Source of the DNA: Spirosoma endbachense
GTDB lineage: Bacteria; Bacteroidota; Bacteroidia; Cytophagales; Spirosomataceae
DNA length: 64,000 nt
Direction: 5' to 3'
Assembly: GCF_010233585.1 (NCBI RefSeq)
Contig: NZ_CP045997.1
Location: forward strand, 940,522-1,004,521
Part shown: one piece after another, positions 52,745 through 61,998 of the stretch
How positions within the stretch are numbered: position 1 is the stretch's first letter
Layout of the letters: each line of letters begins with the position of its first letter
The notes under the pieces: generated by a model
What the model saw: only the letters and a program-made list of their open reading frames with translations
The model's database searches: none
Told to the model about the DNA's origin: nothing
Translations under genes and position numbers: made by a program

Positions 52745-54658
52745 ATGAAGCAATTACTGTCAGCGAAGGTTACTACTCGATTTGCCCCTCGTTTGGTTGT
52801 CCTGCTGGTCGACCTGACAATAACTGTTTTATCGTTCATCTGCGCCTGGGCCTTACGATTCAATTTTGCGATTGAACCGGCTAATTGGCATTGGAATCAC
52901 TTTTTGGGCTTGCTGTTTTGCCGATTCGTACTGTTTCTCTGGATTCGACCTTTTGCGGGCGTTATTCGGCATACAGGGATAGAAGATGTGCAGTTGATTG
53001 GGCAGGCCGTTACGCTTAGTAGCCTACTGGCTGGCATTGGCTCCTACAGCCTAAGCGTGATTTACAGCGATCCAATGCTCTATATTCCCGTTTCAATTTT
53101 AGTCATTGACTATTTTATTAGTATCGTATTGCTGGTCACTATTCGGTTCACTACCAAATACTTGTATCAATTATTGATTGCAGGGCCAATCAGCAAATCG
53201 CGGCCTGTACTCATCTATGGTGCAGGTGTGATGGGTATTCATACGAAAGGCATTCTGCAACGTAATCCCGATTATCGTATCCTGGGATTTATTGATGACA
53301 ATCCAGCCAAAGTTCAGAAAACGGTACAGGGCGTACCCGTATTTAGCCCGATTCAGGCGGCTACGCTGTTTCTCCGAACGACGAACAATCCCGAAGTAAT
53401 TCTGGCTATTAACAACCTGCCAGCTCACCGCCGAAACGAGATTGCTAATTTTCTCCTTCGCTATCAGGTTATTGCCAAAATGGTGCCATCAACGCAGAAC
53501 TGGATAAATGGGCGATTGAGCACCCGTCAAATCCGCGATGTTCAAATCGAAGATTTGCTGGGACGCCCAGCCATCCAGCTAAACAATGCTGCCATCGGTA
53601 AACAGATTCGTGGACAGGTCGTTCTGGTAACAGGGGCAGCGGGATCGATCGGTAGTGAGCTGGCTCATCAACTATTATCCCATAGCCCGAGCGAGATTAT
53701 ATTGCTGGACCAATCCGAATCGGCGTTGTATAATCTGGTTTTCAAACTTCGTAAAGAGCTGGGGAGTGCCATTCAGGGGCTTGCCCTAAGGAGCCAGATT
53801 GCCGACGTAACCGACGCGGGGCGGATGCGTAAATTATTCGAACGGTACCAGCCTGTGTTTGTCTTCCATGCAGCCGCTTATAAGCATGTGCCGCTGATGG
53901 AAGAACATCCTTATGAAGCCATTAAGGTCAACATACTGGGTACGAAAGTCATTGCTGATTTAGCGGTGGCCTTTAACGTGCGGAAATTTGTGATGGTTTC
54001 GACGGATAAAGCCGTTAATCCGACAAACGTAATGGGAGCGACCAAACGCCTTGCCGAAATGTATGTACAGAGTTTGAATGCTGGATCGTCCACTCATTTT
54101 ATCACAACCCGCTTTGGTAATGTGTTGGGTTCTAGCGGGTCTGTAGTGCCGATGTTTAAGCACCAGATTGAATCGGGAGGCCCGGTTACGGTGACACACC
54201 CTGACATTACAAGGTATTTTATGACCATACCGGAAGCCTGCCAGCTGGTACTTGAGGCCGCTGCAATGGGTAGTGGCGGAGAAGTATTTGTATTTGATAT
54301 GGGCCAGCCCGTTCGCATTGCTGATCTGGCTTATCAAATGATTCGCTTGTCGGGCTACGAAGTGAATAAAGATATTGAGTTGCACTTTACGGGTTTACGG
54401 CCGGGCGAGAAGCTGTACGAAGAATTGCTGAGTACCAGCGAAGATTGCTTACTGACCCATCATCCAAAAATTAAAATAGCCCGTCTTCAGCCGCTTGATT
54501 CGGCTTTATTGCAAAAATCTATGGCACGTCTCAAACTGGTCTTAAGTGATGCTGATGATATGACGTTAGTTGGCATTCTAAAAGAACTTATTCCTGAATA
54601 TATCAGCAACAATTCGCCGTTTTCGAAGCTGGACGAGCCCAAGTTTAAGGTAAATTAA
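52745..54658 (+). CDS. Membrane-bound nucleotide-sugar 4,6-dehydratase/epimerase (FlaA1/CapD/WbpM type)
   Basis: This 637-residue enzyme modifies UDP-linked amino sugars for capsule, O-antigen or glycoprotein synthesis. Four membrane spans occupy about residues 15-140, a first Rossmann-like domain follows (PVLIYGAGVMGIHTKGIL), and the catalytic SDR domain starts near residue 295 (VVLVTGAAGSIGSELAHQLL). The sequence DKAVNPTNVMGATKRLAE, with Met in place of the usual Tyr, marks the long-chain dehydratase group. No other capsule genes are adjacent. Confidence 0.93.
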   Translation: MKQLLSAKVTTRFAPRLVVLLVDLTITVLSFICAWALRFNFAIEPANWHWNHFLGLLFCRFVLFLWIRPFAGVIRHTGIEDVQLIGQAVTLSSLLAGIGSYSLSVIYSDPMLYIPVSILVIDYFISIVLLVTIRFTTKYLYQLLIAGPISKSRPVLIYGAGVMGIHTKGILQRNPDYRILGFIDDNPAKVQKTVQGVPVFSPIQAATLFLRTTNNPEVILAINNLPAHRRNEIANFLLRYQVIAKMVPSTQNWINGRLSTRQIRDVQIEDLLGRPAIQLNNAAIGKQIRGQVVLVTGAAGSIGSELAHQLLSHSPSEIILLDQSESALYNLVFKLRKELGSAIQGLALRSQIADVTDAGRMRKLFERYQPVFVFHAAAYKHVPLMEEHPYEAIKVNILGTKVIADLAVAFNVRKFVMVSTDKAVNPTNVMGATKRLAEMYVQSLNAGSSTHFITTRFGNVLGSSGSVVPMFKHQIESGGPVTVTHPDITRYFMTIPEACQLVLEAAAMGSGGEVFVFDMGQPVRIADLAYQMIRLSGYEVNKDIELHFTGLRPGEKLYEELLSTSEDCLLTHHPKIKIARLQPLDSALLQKSMARLKLVLSDADDMTLVGILKELIPEYISNNSPFSKLDEPKFKVN

Positions 54659-54710
54659 ACTTAATACTACATCGCAATCTGTAGGGCTTATTAATCTGAA
54701 TAACTACCTT

Positions 54711-54735
54711 ACTCCGCTGCTGGCGGAGTTTTTTT
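54711..54735 (+). terminator. Terminator after the dehydratase gene
   Basis: ACTCCGC (54711-54717) pairs with GCGGAGT (54723-54729) and is followed by a run of T residues. Confidence 0.9.
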
Positions 54736-54847
54736 GTGCCTTTTGGACTCAATAACTACCGTCTGAAAAAGTTTGGCTAGTGTTTTCAGGTACATTTAGG
54801 ATATTCGTTTCTAATTCTATAATGCCAAATCTTCATTCCCTTTCAGT

Positions 54848-55744
54848 ATGCAACTCGAAATTCAAGGTCTATCAAAAACATATGCTAACGGTGTTCGGGC
54901 GTTAAAAAACGTCTCGCTGACTATTTCGCAGGGCATGTTTGGCTTACTTGGCCCAAACGGTGCGGGTAAATCCTCACTGATGCGGACGATTGCAACGCTA
55001 CAGGAAGCCGACAGCGGTAGTGTACGGCTGACGGGCCTGACCGAAGATCTGGATGTTTTGACCCAGAAAGATGCGGTGCGTCGGGTATTGGGCTACCTGC
55101 CGCAGGAATTTGGCGTTTACCCACGCGTAACGGCCGAAGCAATGCTCGATCACATCGCTTCGCTCAAAGGAATTGCCAACGGTCGCGAACGGAAAGAGAT
55201 TGTTGAAGGGCTTTTGCAGAAGGTGAACTTATACCAGGTTCGCAAGAAGAATCTGGGTACTTATTCGGGCGGCATGAAGCAGCGTTTTGGCATTGCGCAG
55301 GCCTTGATTGGAAGCCCACGGCTCATTATTGTCGATGAGCCAACCGCTGGGCTTGACCCCGCCGAGCGGAATCGTTTTCATAACCTGCTGTCTGAAATTG
55401 GTGAAAACACAATTGTCATCCTATCCACTCACATCGTTGAGGATGTAACGAACCTTTGCTCCGATATGGCAATCATATGCCTCGGCGAAGTCGTTGCTAC
55501 CGGCGATCCTAATGATCTAGTGGCTGACCTGAAGGGTAAAATCTGGCAGAAATTTGTCGAAAAAACCGAAATCGATTCCTACCGGCAAACCCACCGGGTG
55601 ATTTCAACCCAGCTCAAAGGTGGTAAAACCCGTCTTCACGCTTATAGTGACCTGCCGCTGGCTGATTTTGAGCCGGTTGCCCCGGATTTAGAAGATGTTT
55701 ATTTCGCCAAGATTACAGAAAAGATGGATGTGGTTACGGTTTAG
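54848..55744 (+). CDS. ABC transporter ATP-binding protein
   Basis: This 298-residue ATPase has the Walker A motif GPNGAGKSS at residues 35-43, the signature YSGGMKQRFGIAQAL near residue 140, Walker B LIIVDEPTAGLDP and the switch histidine in STHIVED. The C-terminal 80 residues are an extension of the kind seen in ABC-2 systems. The permease fusion gene follows after about 100 bases, so together they make one exporter or envelope-remodelling complex. Confidence 0.95.
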   Translation: MQLEIQGLSKTYANGVRALKNVSLTISQGMFGLLGPNGAGKSSLMRTIATLQEADSGSVRLTGLTEDLDVLTQKDAVRRVLGYLPQEFGVYPRVTAEAMLDHIASLKGIANGRERKEIVEGLLQKVNLYQVRKKNLGTYSGGMKQRFGIAQALIGSPRLIIVDEPTAGLDPAERNRFHNLLSEIGENTIVILSTHIVEDVTNLCSDMAIICLGEVVATGDPNDLVADLKGKIWQKFVEKTEIDSYRQTHRVISTQLKGGKTRLHAYSDLPLADFEPVAPDLEDVYFAKITEKMDVVTV

Positions 55745-55846
55745 TAGTGGCCCGGCTATTGACGGCTTACTATAATGCCGTTGAAGCTAAACGATAACTG
55801 ATTCTCCTCACTCCTACTCCTCGCTCTTACTACTTATAGCCTAGCC

Positions 55847-58800
55847 ATGTTTACCGAAATCTTCCGCTTCGAACTAGCCTATCGGCTAAAACGACCTGCG
55901 ACTTACCTATACGCTCTGATTCTGTTTCTGTTTACGTTTCTCTTTGTCATCTATGGTAGTGGCCCCGCATCGGAGAAGACAAATGTCAATTCACCGTATG
56001 CCATCAGCCAGTTTGTAGTTGTATTGACCGTTTTCGGGATGCTTATCGCATCGGCGATTATGGGCGTGCCGGTCTACCGAGACATCGAACACAATACGAA
56101 AAACTACTTTTTCAGCTTTCCAATTACCGAGCGGGGCTATCTGCTGGGCCGTTTCGTTGGTTCATTCGTTGTCTTATTGGGCATTATGGCTGTCGGCATG
56201 CTGGGCATTGTCATTGGTTCGTTGTTAGGGCCAGTCTTTAATCTGGCGGATAATACCGAACGCTTCGGACCTATCCGGTTTCGTGATTATGCGTATCCGT
56301 TTGTGCTGTTCGTCGTGCCGAATATGTTTCTGGCAGGTAGTATCTTCTTTGGGTTGGTAGCCTTTTCGCGGCAGGTATTCACGACCTATGCCGGTAGTAT
56401 ACTCTTGTTTATTGGCTACCTGTTGGGATCTACGCTGTCGCAGGATCTGGAGAATAAACACCTTGTCAATCTACTTGATCCATTCGGATCATACGCCTAC
56501 GATGCCGCTACTAAATACTGGTCGCCGGTAGAACAAAACGCCTTATTGGCACCACTGGAAGGCGATCTGCTAACCAATCGACTCATCTGGACAGGCGCGG
56601 GGCTGCTGGTGTTTATCCTGACGATAGTGCGGTTTAGCTTTTCCCGCTTTCTGGCCGTAAAGCTGGGTCGGGCGTCGTCACGAAAAAAAGGGAAAGTCAG
56701 CGAAGAGGACGGGGCTGTGCCATCGCTGGCAAGTTTGCCCACGCCAAAGCCTGTTTTTCAGACCGGGGCTTACATCAGGCAGATGTTTCGGCAGGCCAGG
56801 CTGGAGTTTGGCAATATTGTTCGAGACCCCTACTTCATTGCTATTCTAATCGGTGCCGTATTGTTTCTCTTTTTAGATGGTTGGTTTGGCGCACAGATAT
56901 TCGGTACATCATCGCTGCCAACGACTTACGCGATGCTCGAAGCGCGAAATGGCACCTTTTTCTTCTTTGTACTGATCGTCCTGATCTTCTATACCGGCGA
57001 AGTCGTTCATCGTGATAAGGTGGTTCATTACGACACAATTGCTGACGCGCTGCCCGTACCCGACTGGATGAACTACGGATCTAAACTCCTGTCGATGATT
57101 TACGTTTGTGTGCTGCTCTGTACGCTTATCATCGTGTCTGGCGTGCTGAATCAGACGGTTAAAGGGTACTTCAACTACGAGCTGCCACTCTATTTTCGAG
57201 ATGTATACGGCGTTGCCTTCTCGCAGTATTTTCAGCTGGTAATGCTGGCGTTTTTTGTCCATACAATGGTCAACCAAAAATTTGTGGGCCATATCGTGAC
57301 ACTGGCAGTATATGTTGTTATCTGGGCCGTGCCACAGTTTGCCGAGTTCAATTACCGGTTGGCAATTCCCTTTTCGGGAGGTAGTGTTCAGATTTCGGAT
57401 ATGAACGGTTTCGGCCATTACCTGACCGCACTGGCTTCATTCCGGCTGTATTGGTATGCCTTTGGTGGCGTACTTTTAGTGGTTGCCCTGTGGTTCTGGA
57501 ACCGGGGAGCCGATACGAGTCTTAAATCGCGCTGGCAACTGGCCCGGCAGCGAATGGGCCGGATTTCGATGGCGATGTTCGCTCTTCTTTTGCTCGCGTT
57601 TGTGAGTATGGGCGCGTGGATATACACTAATGTCAGCGTTAAAAACCGCTATTTATCGGCCGATGAGCAACGCGAGCTACAGGCTACATTTGAGAAAACA
57701 TACCACAAATACCTTGATGTGCTGCAACCGAAAATCACCAGCGCAAAAGTCAATGTTGATGTATTCCCCGATGAATTCAGAGCGGTTGCTTCGGGTGCGT
57801 TTGTGATGGTTAATAAAGGCGACCAACCGATCGACTCGCTCCACCTGACTCTTCCGGCCGATAACTTCCACCGGCAGTTGACCAAACTACTAGTCGATGG
57901 CAAAGCGCCTGCCTTAGTGCTGAATGATAGCAAGTTAGGTTATTATATTTACCGCCTACCCAGGCGTCTGAACCCCGGCGATACGGCCCGGATGAACATG
58001 GCCGTGACGGGACAATACGTTGGGTTCAGCAATAGTGGCGATAGCCGGGATGTTCTCGCTAACGGTACATTCTTTAATGTGAGTATCTTTCCGGGCTTCG
58101 GCTATAATGAAGGACTTGAACTGACCAGCGATAAATACCGGAAGAAATATGGATTGCCTATTAAACAATGGACAGTGCCTGCTCAAAACGATCCGCGCGG
58201 TCTGCGTGATTTCCTGTTTACCGATGATGCGGACTGGGTCACCTTCGAAGGAATCATCTCGACCACGCCCGACCAAACCGCTATTATGCCCGGTCAGTTA
58301 TTGAAAACCTGGACGTCAGCTGGCCCGGATGGGAAGCCACGAACGTATTTTAACTACAAACTGCCCGGCTTTTCAGACTATTTCTTTAGCATGTGTTCGG
58401 CCAAATATGGGGTCAAACGCGATACGTGGAAAGGGGCAGATGGGCAAACTGTGGCGCTGGAAGTCTACCACCATCCGGGTCACGACCGCAACCTGGATCG
58501 GTTCATCGCCAGCATGAAAGCGTCTCTGAGTTATTACACAAAAAACTACGCTCCTTATCCCTATCCGGTTTTGCGGGTGCTGGAGTTTCCACGGTATGCT
58601 TCATTTGCGCAGTCGTTTCCGACAACCGTGCCTTACTCGGAAGAATTTGGTTGGGTTGGCGATTTTCGCGATCCGAACAAGACCGATTATGCCTATTATG
58701 TAACAGCTCACGAGGTAGCGCACCAGTGGTGGGGACACCAGGTTATGCCCAGCCGGACACGCGGTTCCAATCAGATTTCCGAAACGATGGCCGAATATTC

Positions 58801-59509
58801 GGCCCTGATGGTGCTAAAAGAGCGGTATGGAGCCGATGCCATGCCGAAATTTTTGAAGTATAGTCTTGATCAATACCTGCGGGGCCGATCCAATGAAGAC
58901 AAGTTCGAAGCGAATATGCTCGATAACGACACCCGTTCGTATATCTGGTATAACAAAGGCTCGATGCTAATGTATGCCTTGCAGGATTATATAGGCGAAG
59001 ATCGGGTCAATAAGGCGATGAACGACTACATGAAGGCGGCTCGTTTCCGGCAGAAAGCGCCGTTTACTACCTCGCTGGAATGGTATGGTTTCCTCAAATC
59101 GGCCACTCCCGATTCGCTGAAGACCTGGCTGACCGATAGTTTCGAGAAGCTGACCCTCTATGACAACCGCATCACCAAAGCCGAAGCAAAGCCATTGGGA
59201 AATGGGCAATACCGTGTGAAATTGTATGTTCGTTCGGCAACGGAATATTACGACAAAGCGGGTAAAGAACTTTCGAAGGGCAAAGGTCCGGTCATTGTCG
59301 ATGTAGCCGTACTAACCGACGACAGCAAGAACAAAGATGGTCTGACAATTAAAGTACCTTTGTTTATGCAAAAACGTAGTTTGACACCGGGCGAACACGT
59401 TATCGAAGTGACAGTGAAGGGAAAACCAGTCAAAGCGGGTATCGACCCTTATAACAAGCTGATTGACCGCGTATCTGACGATAATCTAGTGACTGTAGAT
59501 TTGCCATAG
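55847..59509 (+). CDS. ABC-2 permease fused to an M1-family zinc aminopeptidase
   Basis: This 1220-residue protein has two groups of six or so membrane spans in its first half (about residues 20-270 and 325-600), a pattern of an ABC-2 type permease repeated twice. The C-terminal half (about 630-1220) is a periplasmic M1 (gluzincin) peptidase with HEVAHQWWGH near residue 955 and the third zinc ligand in SETMAEYSAL. The GxMEN exopeptidase motif of true M1 aminopeptidases is not obvious, so exopeptidase specificity is uncertain. The ATPase gene lies upstream, and the cytochrome gene starts only three bases after its stop. Confidence 0.93.
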   Translation: MFTEIFRFELAYRLKRPATYLYALILFLFTFLFVIYGSGPASEKTNVNSPYAISQFVVVLTVFGMLIASAIMGVPVYRDIEHNTKNYFFSFPITERGYLLGRFVGSFVVLLGIMAVGMLGIVIGSLLGPVFNLADNTERFGPIRFRDYAYPFVLFVVPNMFLAGSIFFGLVAFSRQVFTTYAGSILLFIGYLLGSTLSQDLENKHLVNLLDPFGSYAYDAATKYWSPVEQNALLAPLEGDLLTNRLIWTGAGLLVFILTIVRFSFSRFLAVKLGRASSRKKGKVSEEDGAVPSLASLPTPKPVFQTGAYIRQMFRQARLEFGNIVRDPYFIAILIGAVLFLFLDGWFGAQIFGTSSLPTTYAMLEARNGTFFFFVLIVLIFYTGEVVHRDKVVHYDTIADALPVPDWMNYGSKLLSMIYVCVLLCTLIIVSGVLNQTVKGYFNYELPLYFRDVYGVAFSQYFQLVMLAFFVHTMVNQKFVGHIVTLAVYVVIWAVPQFAEFNYRLAIPFSGGSVQISDMNGFGHYLTALASFRLYWYAFGGVLLVVALWFWNRGADTSLKSRWQLARQRMGRISMAMFALLLLAFVSMGAWIYTNVSVKNRYLSADEQRELQATFEKTYHKYLDVLQPKITSAKVNVDVFPDEFRAVASGAFVMVNKGDQPIDSLHLTLPADNFHRQLTKLLVDGKAPALVLNDSKLGYYIYRLPRRLNPGDTARMNMAVTGQYVGFSNSGDSRDVLANGTFFNVSIFPGFGYNEGLELTSDKYRKKYGLPIKQWTVPAQNDPRGLRDFLFTDDADWVTFEGIISTTPDQTAIMPGQLLKTWTSAGPDGKPRTYFNYKLPGFSDYFFSMCSAKYGVKRDTWKGADGQTVALEVYHHPGHDRNLDRFIASMKASLSYYTKNYAPYPYPVLRVLEFPRYASFAQSFPTTVPYSEEFGWVGDFRDPNKTDYAYYVTAHEVAHQWWGHQVMPSRTRGSNQISETMAEYSALMVLKERYGADAMPKFLKYSLDQYLRGRSNEDKFEANMLDNDTRSYIWYNKGSMLMYALQDYIGEDRVNKAMNDYMKAARFRQKAPFTTSLEWYGFLKSATPDSLKTWLTDSFEKLTLYDNRITKAEAKPLGNGQYRVKLYVRSATEYYDKAGKELSKGKGPVIVDVAVLTDDSKNKDGLTIKVPLFMQKRSLTPGEHVIEVTVKGKPVKAGIDPYNKLIDRVSDDNLVTVDLP

Positions 59510-59512
59510 ACC

Positions 59513-60472
59513 ATGAAAAATCACGTTGTTGACATTCGTTCGATAGTTACCCGAAAAGAAGTTTATGGACTCACCAGTCTGGTTATTTTGGCTATCGGTC
59601 TGCTGGCACTGACACCACCCGACTATTGGCGTCCACCAGCCGATAGTCGGATTCCGGCTGGTGATTTGGGAAAGCAGATTCGGTATGGTCGCGAGTTGAT
59701 TGCCCATACGGCAAAATATTTAGGCCCAGCGGGATCGGTCAGGCATCTGTCCAATGGTATGAATTGCCAGAATTGCCACCTTGAAGCCGGGACAAAGGTG
59801 TTGGGGAACAATTACTCGGCTGTCTTTTCAACTTACCCGAAATTTCGTGACCGCTCGGGTGCCGTCGAATCAATTGTGAAGCGGGTATCCGATTGTTTTG
59901 AGCGTAGTCTGGGCGGCAAAGCCCCGGATAGTACGAGCCGTGAGATGAAGGCAATTGTGGCTTACATCCAATGGCTGGGTTCCGACGTTCCCAAGGGGCA
60001 GCGGCCCGATGGGGTGGGGCTGGCTAAGTTGGCCTATCTGGATCGGGAGGCCGATTCAACAAAAGGTCGTGTAGTCTATGTGACCAAATGTCAGGTCTGC
60101 CACGGTGTAAACGGCGAAGGTATTAAAGCGGCTGGCGCTTCAGAGTATGTGTATCCGCCGATGTGGGGTCCACAAAGCTATAACGATGGAGCCGGGTTAT
60201 ATCGATTGTCGAACTTTGCCGGTTATGTCAAAAACAATATGCCTTTTGGGTCCACGTATGCCAGTCCGCAGCTAAGCGACGAAGAAGCCTGGGATGTAGC
60301 CGCTTTTATTAATGCCATGCCCCGGCCACACAAAGATCAGAATAGCGACTGGCCCAAGGTAGCCAGCAAGCCCGTTGACTTCCCATTTGGCCCGTATTCA
60401 GACTCATTCAGTGAGCGGCAACACAAATTTGGCCCGTTTCAGCCGATTGCTGATGCGCGAAAAGTGAAGTAG
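59513..60472 (+). CDS. Dihaem cytochrome c related to thiosulfate dehydrogenase TsdA
   Basis: This 319-residue protein begins with a single membrane anchor or uncleaved signal (about residues 20-35) and faces the periplasm. Haem 1 is bound by CQNCH (C85-H89) and haem 2 by CQVCH (C193-H197). The region GTKVLGNNYSAVFSTYPKFR, RVSDCFERSLGGK and EMKAIVAYIQWL closely follows TsdA, including C128, the position of the unusual axial cysteine ligand of the TsdA active-site haem. The gene begins three bases after the permease-peptidase gene, so it is probably cotranslated. It may oxidise thiosulfate or form tetrathionate, but only the motif supports that. Confidence 0.85.
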   Translation: MKNHVVDIRSIVTRKEVYGLTSLVILAIGLLALTPPDYWRPPADSRIPAGDLGKQIRYGRELIAHTAKYLGPAGSVRHLSNGMNCQNCHLEAGTKVLGNNYSAVFSTYPKFRDRSGAVESIVKRVSDCFERSLGGKAPDSTSREMKAIVAYIQWLGSDVPKGQRPDGVGLAKLAYLDREADSTKGRVVYVTKCQVCHGVNGEGIKAAGASEYVYPPMWGPQSYNDGAGLYRLSNFAGYVKNNMPFGSTYASPQLSDEEAWDVAAFINAMPRPHKDQNSDWPKVASKPVDFPFGPYSDSFSERQHKFGPFQPIADARKVK

Positions 60473-60585
60473 CTTTACCAACGCTTTTGCCGGGAGCTAT
60501 GCATTGGGTCGTTCAAACACCCTTAGAAAACGTGGTATGACTCCCAGCGGAAGCGCTGTTTACTCAAAATCAAAAACTAATAATC

Positions 60586-61044
60586 ATGAAGAAATTGACT
60601 TATCTGTTCATACTGGTTTCCCTGAGTGCTTTAGCTCCAGCTATGGCCCAAACAAACGAAACCGGTGTGTTCCATGGAGCTCAACCAACGAAAGATCGAT
60701 ATCGCGCTGTTTACCAACTCAATACCGCCGATACCGCCGTTATCCGGCATGCATTGGCCAATATTCAGAATGCCCTGAACGACCCACGCCTGAAAGGTAA
60801 ATTAGAGGTCGAACTCGTGGTCTATGGCGGAGCGGTAGCTACATACCGAAAAGACAAGCCGTATTTCGAGAAAGAAGTCACAAGTTTGCAAAAGCAGGGA
60901 GTCATTATGGCTATGTGCGAAAACACCATGCGGATTCGGAAAATCAGCCGCGATGAATTATTCCCCATCATTAGCTATGTACCAACGGCCAACGGCGAAC
61001 TCATCATCCGCGAACAGGAGGGCTGGGCTATCATCCGTCCGTAA
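60586..61044 (+). CDS. Exported DsrE/DsrF-like protein
   Basis: DsrE-type proteins are small sulfur carriers or relatives. This one has 152 residues with a signal peptide (MKKLTYLFILVSLSALAPAMA, cut before QTN), so unlike cytoplasmic DsrE it works in the periplasm. The core has VELVVYGGAVATY and a cysteine in VIMAMCENTMR at the position of the conserved DsrE cysteine. It follows the TsdA-like cytochrome by 114 bases, and a LysR regulator gene follows, so a link to inorganic sulfur is possible. Confidence 0.85.
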   Translation: MKKLTYLFILVSLSALAPAMAQTNETGVFHGAQPTKDRYRAVYQLNTADTAVIRHALANIQNALNDPRLKGKLEVELVVYGGAVATYRKDKPYFEKEVTSLQKQGVIMAMCENTMRIRKISRDELFPIISYVPTANGELIIREQEGWAIIRP

Positions 61045-61052
61045 CGTTGGCC

Positions 61053-61946
61053 ATGCTCGATTTTCGCCTGAACGTCTTCTATACGGTTGCCAAACGGCTT
61101 AGCTTTACCAAAGCGGCTGCCGAACTGTATGTGACGCAGCCTGCCGTAACGAAACATATCCAGGAGTTAGAACATCACTTCGGTACGGCTCTTTTTGATC
61201 GGAGGGGTAATCAGATTAGCTTAACGGCCGCCGGGAGTTTGCTGCTTCGTCATGCCGAAACCATTGTGGCAACCTATCGCCAACTGGAGTTCGACATGAA
61301 CGGACTCAAAGGTCAGCCGGGTGGAACGCTTCGGCTTGGGGCCAGCACAACCGTTGCGCAATACGTCATTCCGCCTGTACTGGCTCGTTTTCATGAACAT
61401 TCGGCCGATATCACCATTTCGCTCCTGAGCGGTAATACCGAACAGGTGGAACAACAGTTACTCCACAATGATATTGAACTGGGTCTGGTAGAAGGGCGAA
61501 CGCATCATAGTGATATCCGATATACGCCATTTGTAAAAGATGAACTAGTGCTCGTCTGCCGGGCCGACCATCCGTTGGCCAACCGCGATGAGATTACGCT
61601 CGATGAATTAAGAACGGTTCCTATTCTACTGCGGGAACGGGGATCGGGTTCGCTGGAGGTCATCGAACACGCGCTCAGGGGCGTAGGGCTTCGGCTTACT
61701 GATCTAACCATCGAAATGCAACTAGGTAGTACCGAGAGCATTAAGTCGTATCTGGGTAGCTCGCGGTGCATGGCCTTTGTGTCGATTTTTGCCGTGCAGG
61801 ACAAAGTGCGCGCGGGCATCCTAAAAGTGCTTGATGTACAGGGACTTGCTATTCATCGGGAATTTTATTCAATTCAGTTACAGGGCGTTAGCGAAGGGCT
61901 GGCCGATACATTCATGCGATTCGCCCGGCAGCATTACAAGCGGTAA
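61053..61946 (+). CDS. LysR-family transcriptional regulator
   Basis: This 297-residue regulator has the N-terminal winged helix (FYTVAKRLSFTKAAAELYVT and QPAVTKHIQELEHHFGTALF) and a periplasmic-binding-protein-like effector domain. I chose the ATG at 61053, eight bases after the DsrE stop; an in-frame TTG at 61047 is less likely. It resembles the CysL/CbbR group. It may control the preceding DsrE and cytochrome genes. Confidence 0.94.
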   Translation: MLDFRLNVFYTVAKRLSFTKAAAELYVTQPAVTKHIQELEHHFGTALFDRRGNQISLTAAGSLLLRHAETIVATYRQLEFDMNGLKGQPGGTLRLGASTTVAQYVIPPVLARFHEHSADITISLLSGNTEQVEQQLLHNDIELGLVEGRTHHSDIRYTPFVKDELVLVCRADHPLANRDEITLDELRTVPILLRERGSGSLEVIEHALRGVGLRLTDLTIEMQLGSTESIKSYLGSSRCMAFVSIFAVQDKVRAGILKVLDVQGLAIHREFYSIQLQGVSEGLADTFMRFARQHYKR

Positions 61947-61998
61947 ACCAGTAGGGGAAGTGCCTGGGACAGGGCGATAAAACGAACTCTGTTCCACG

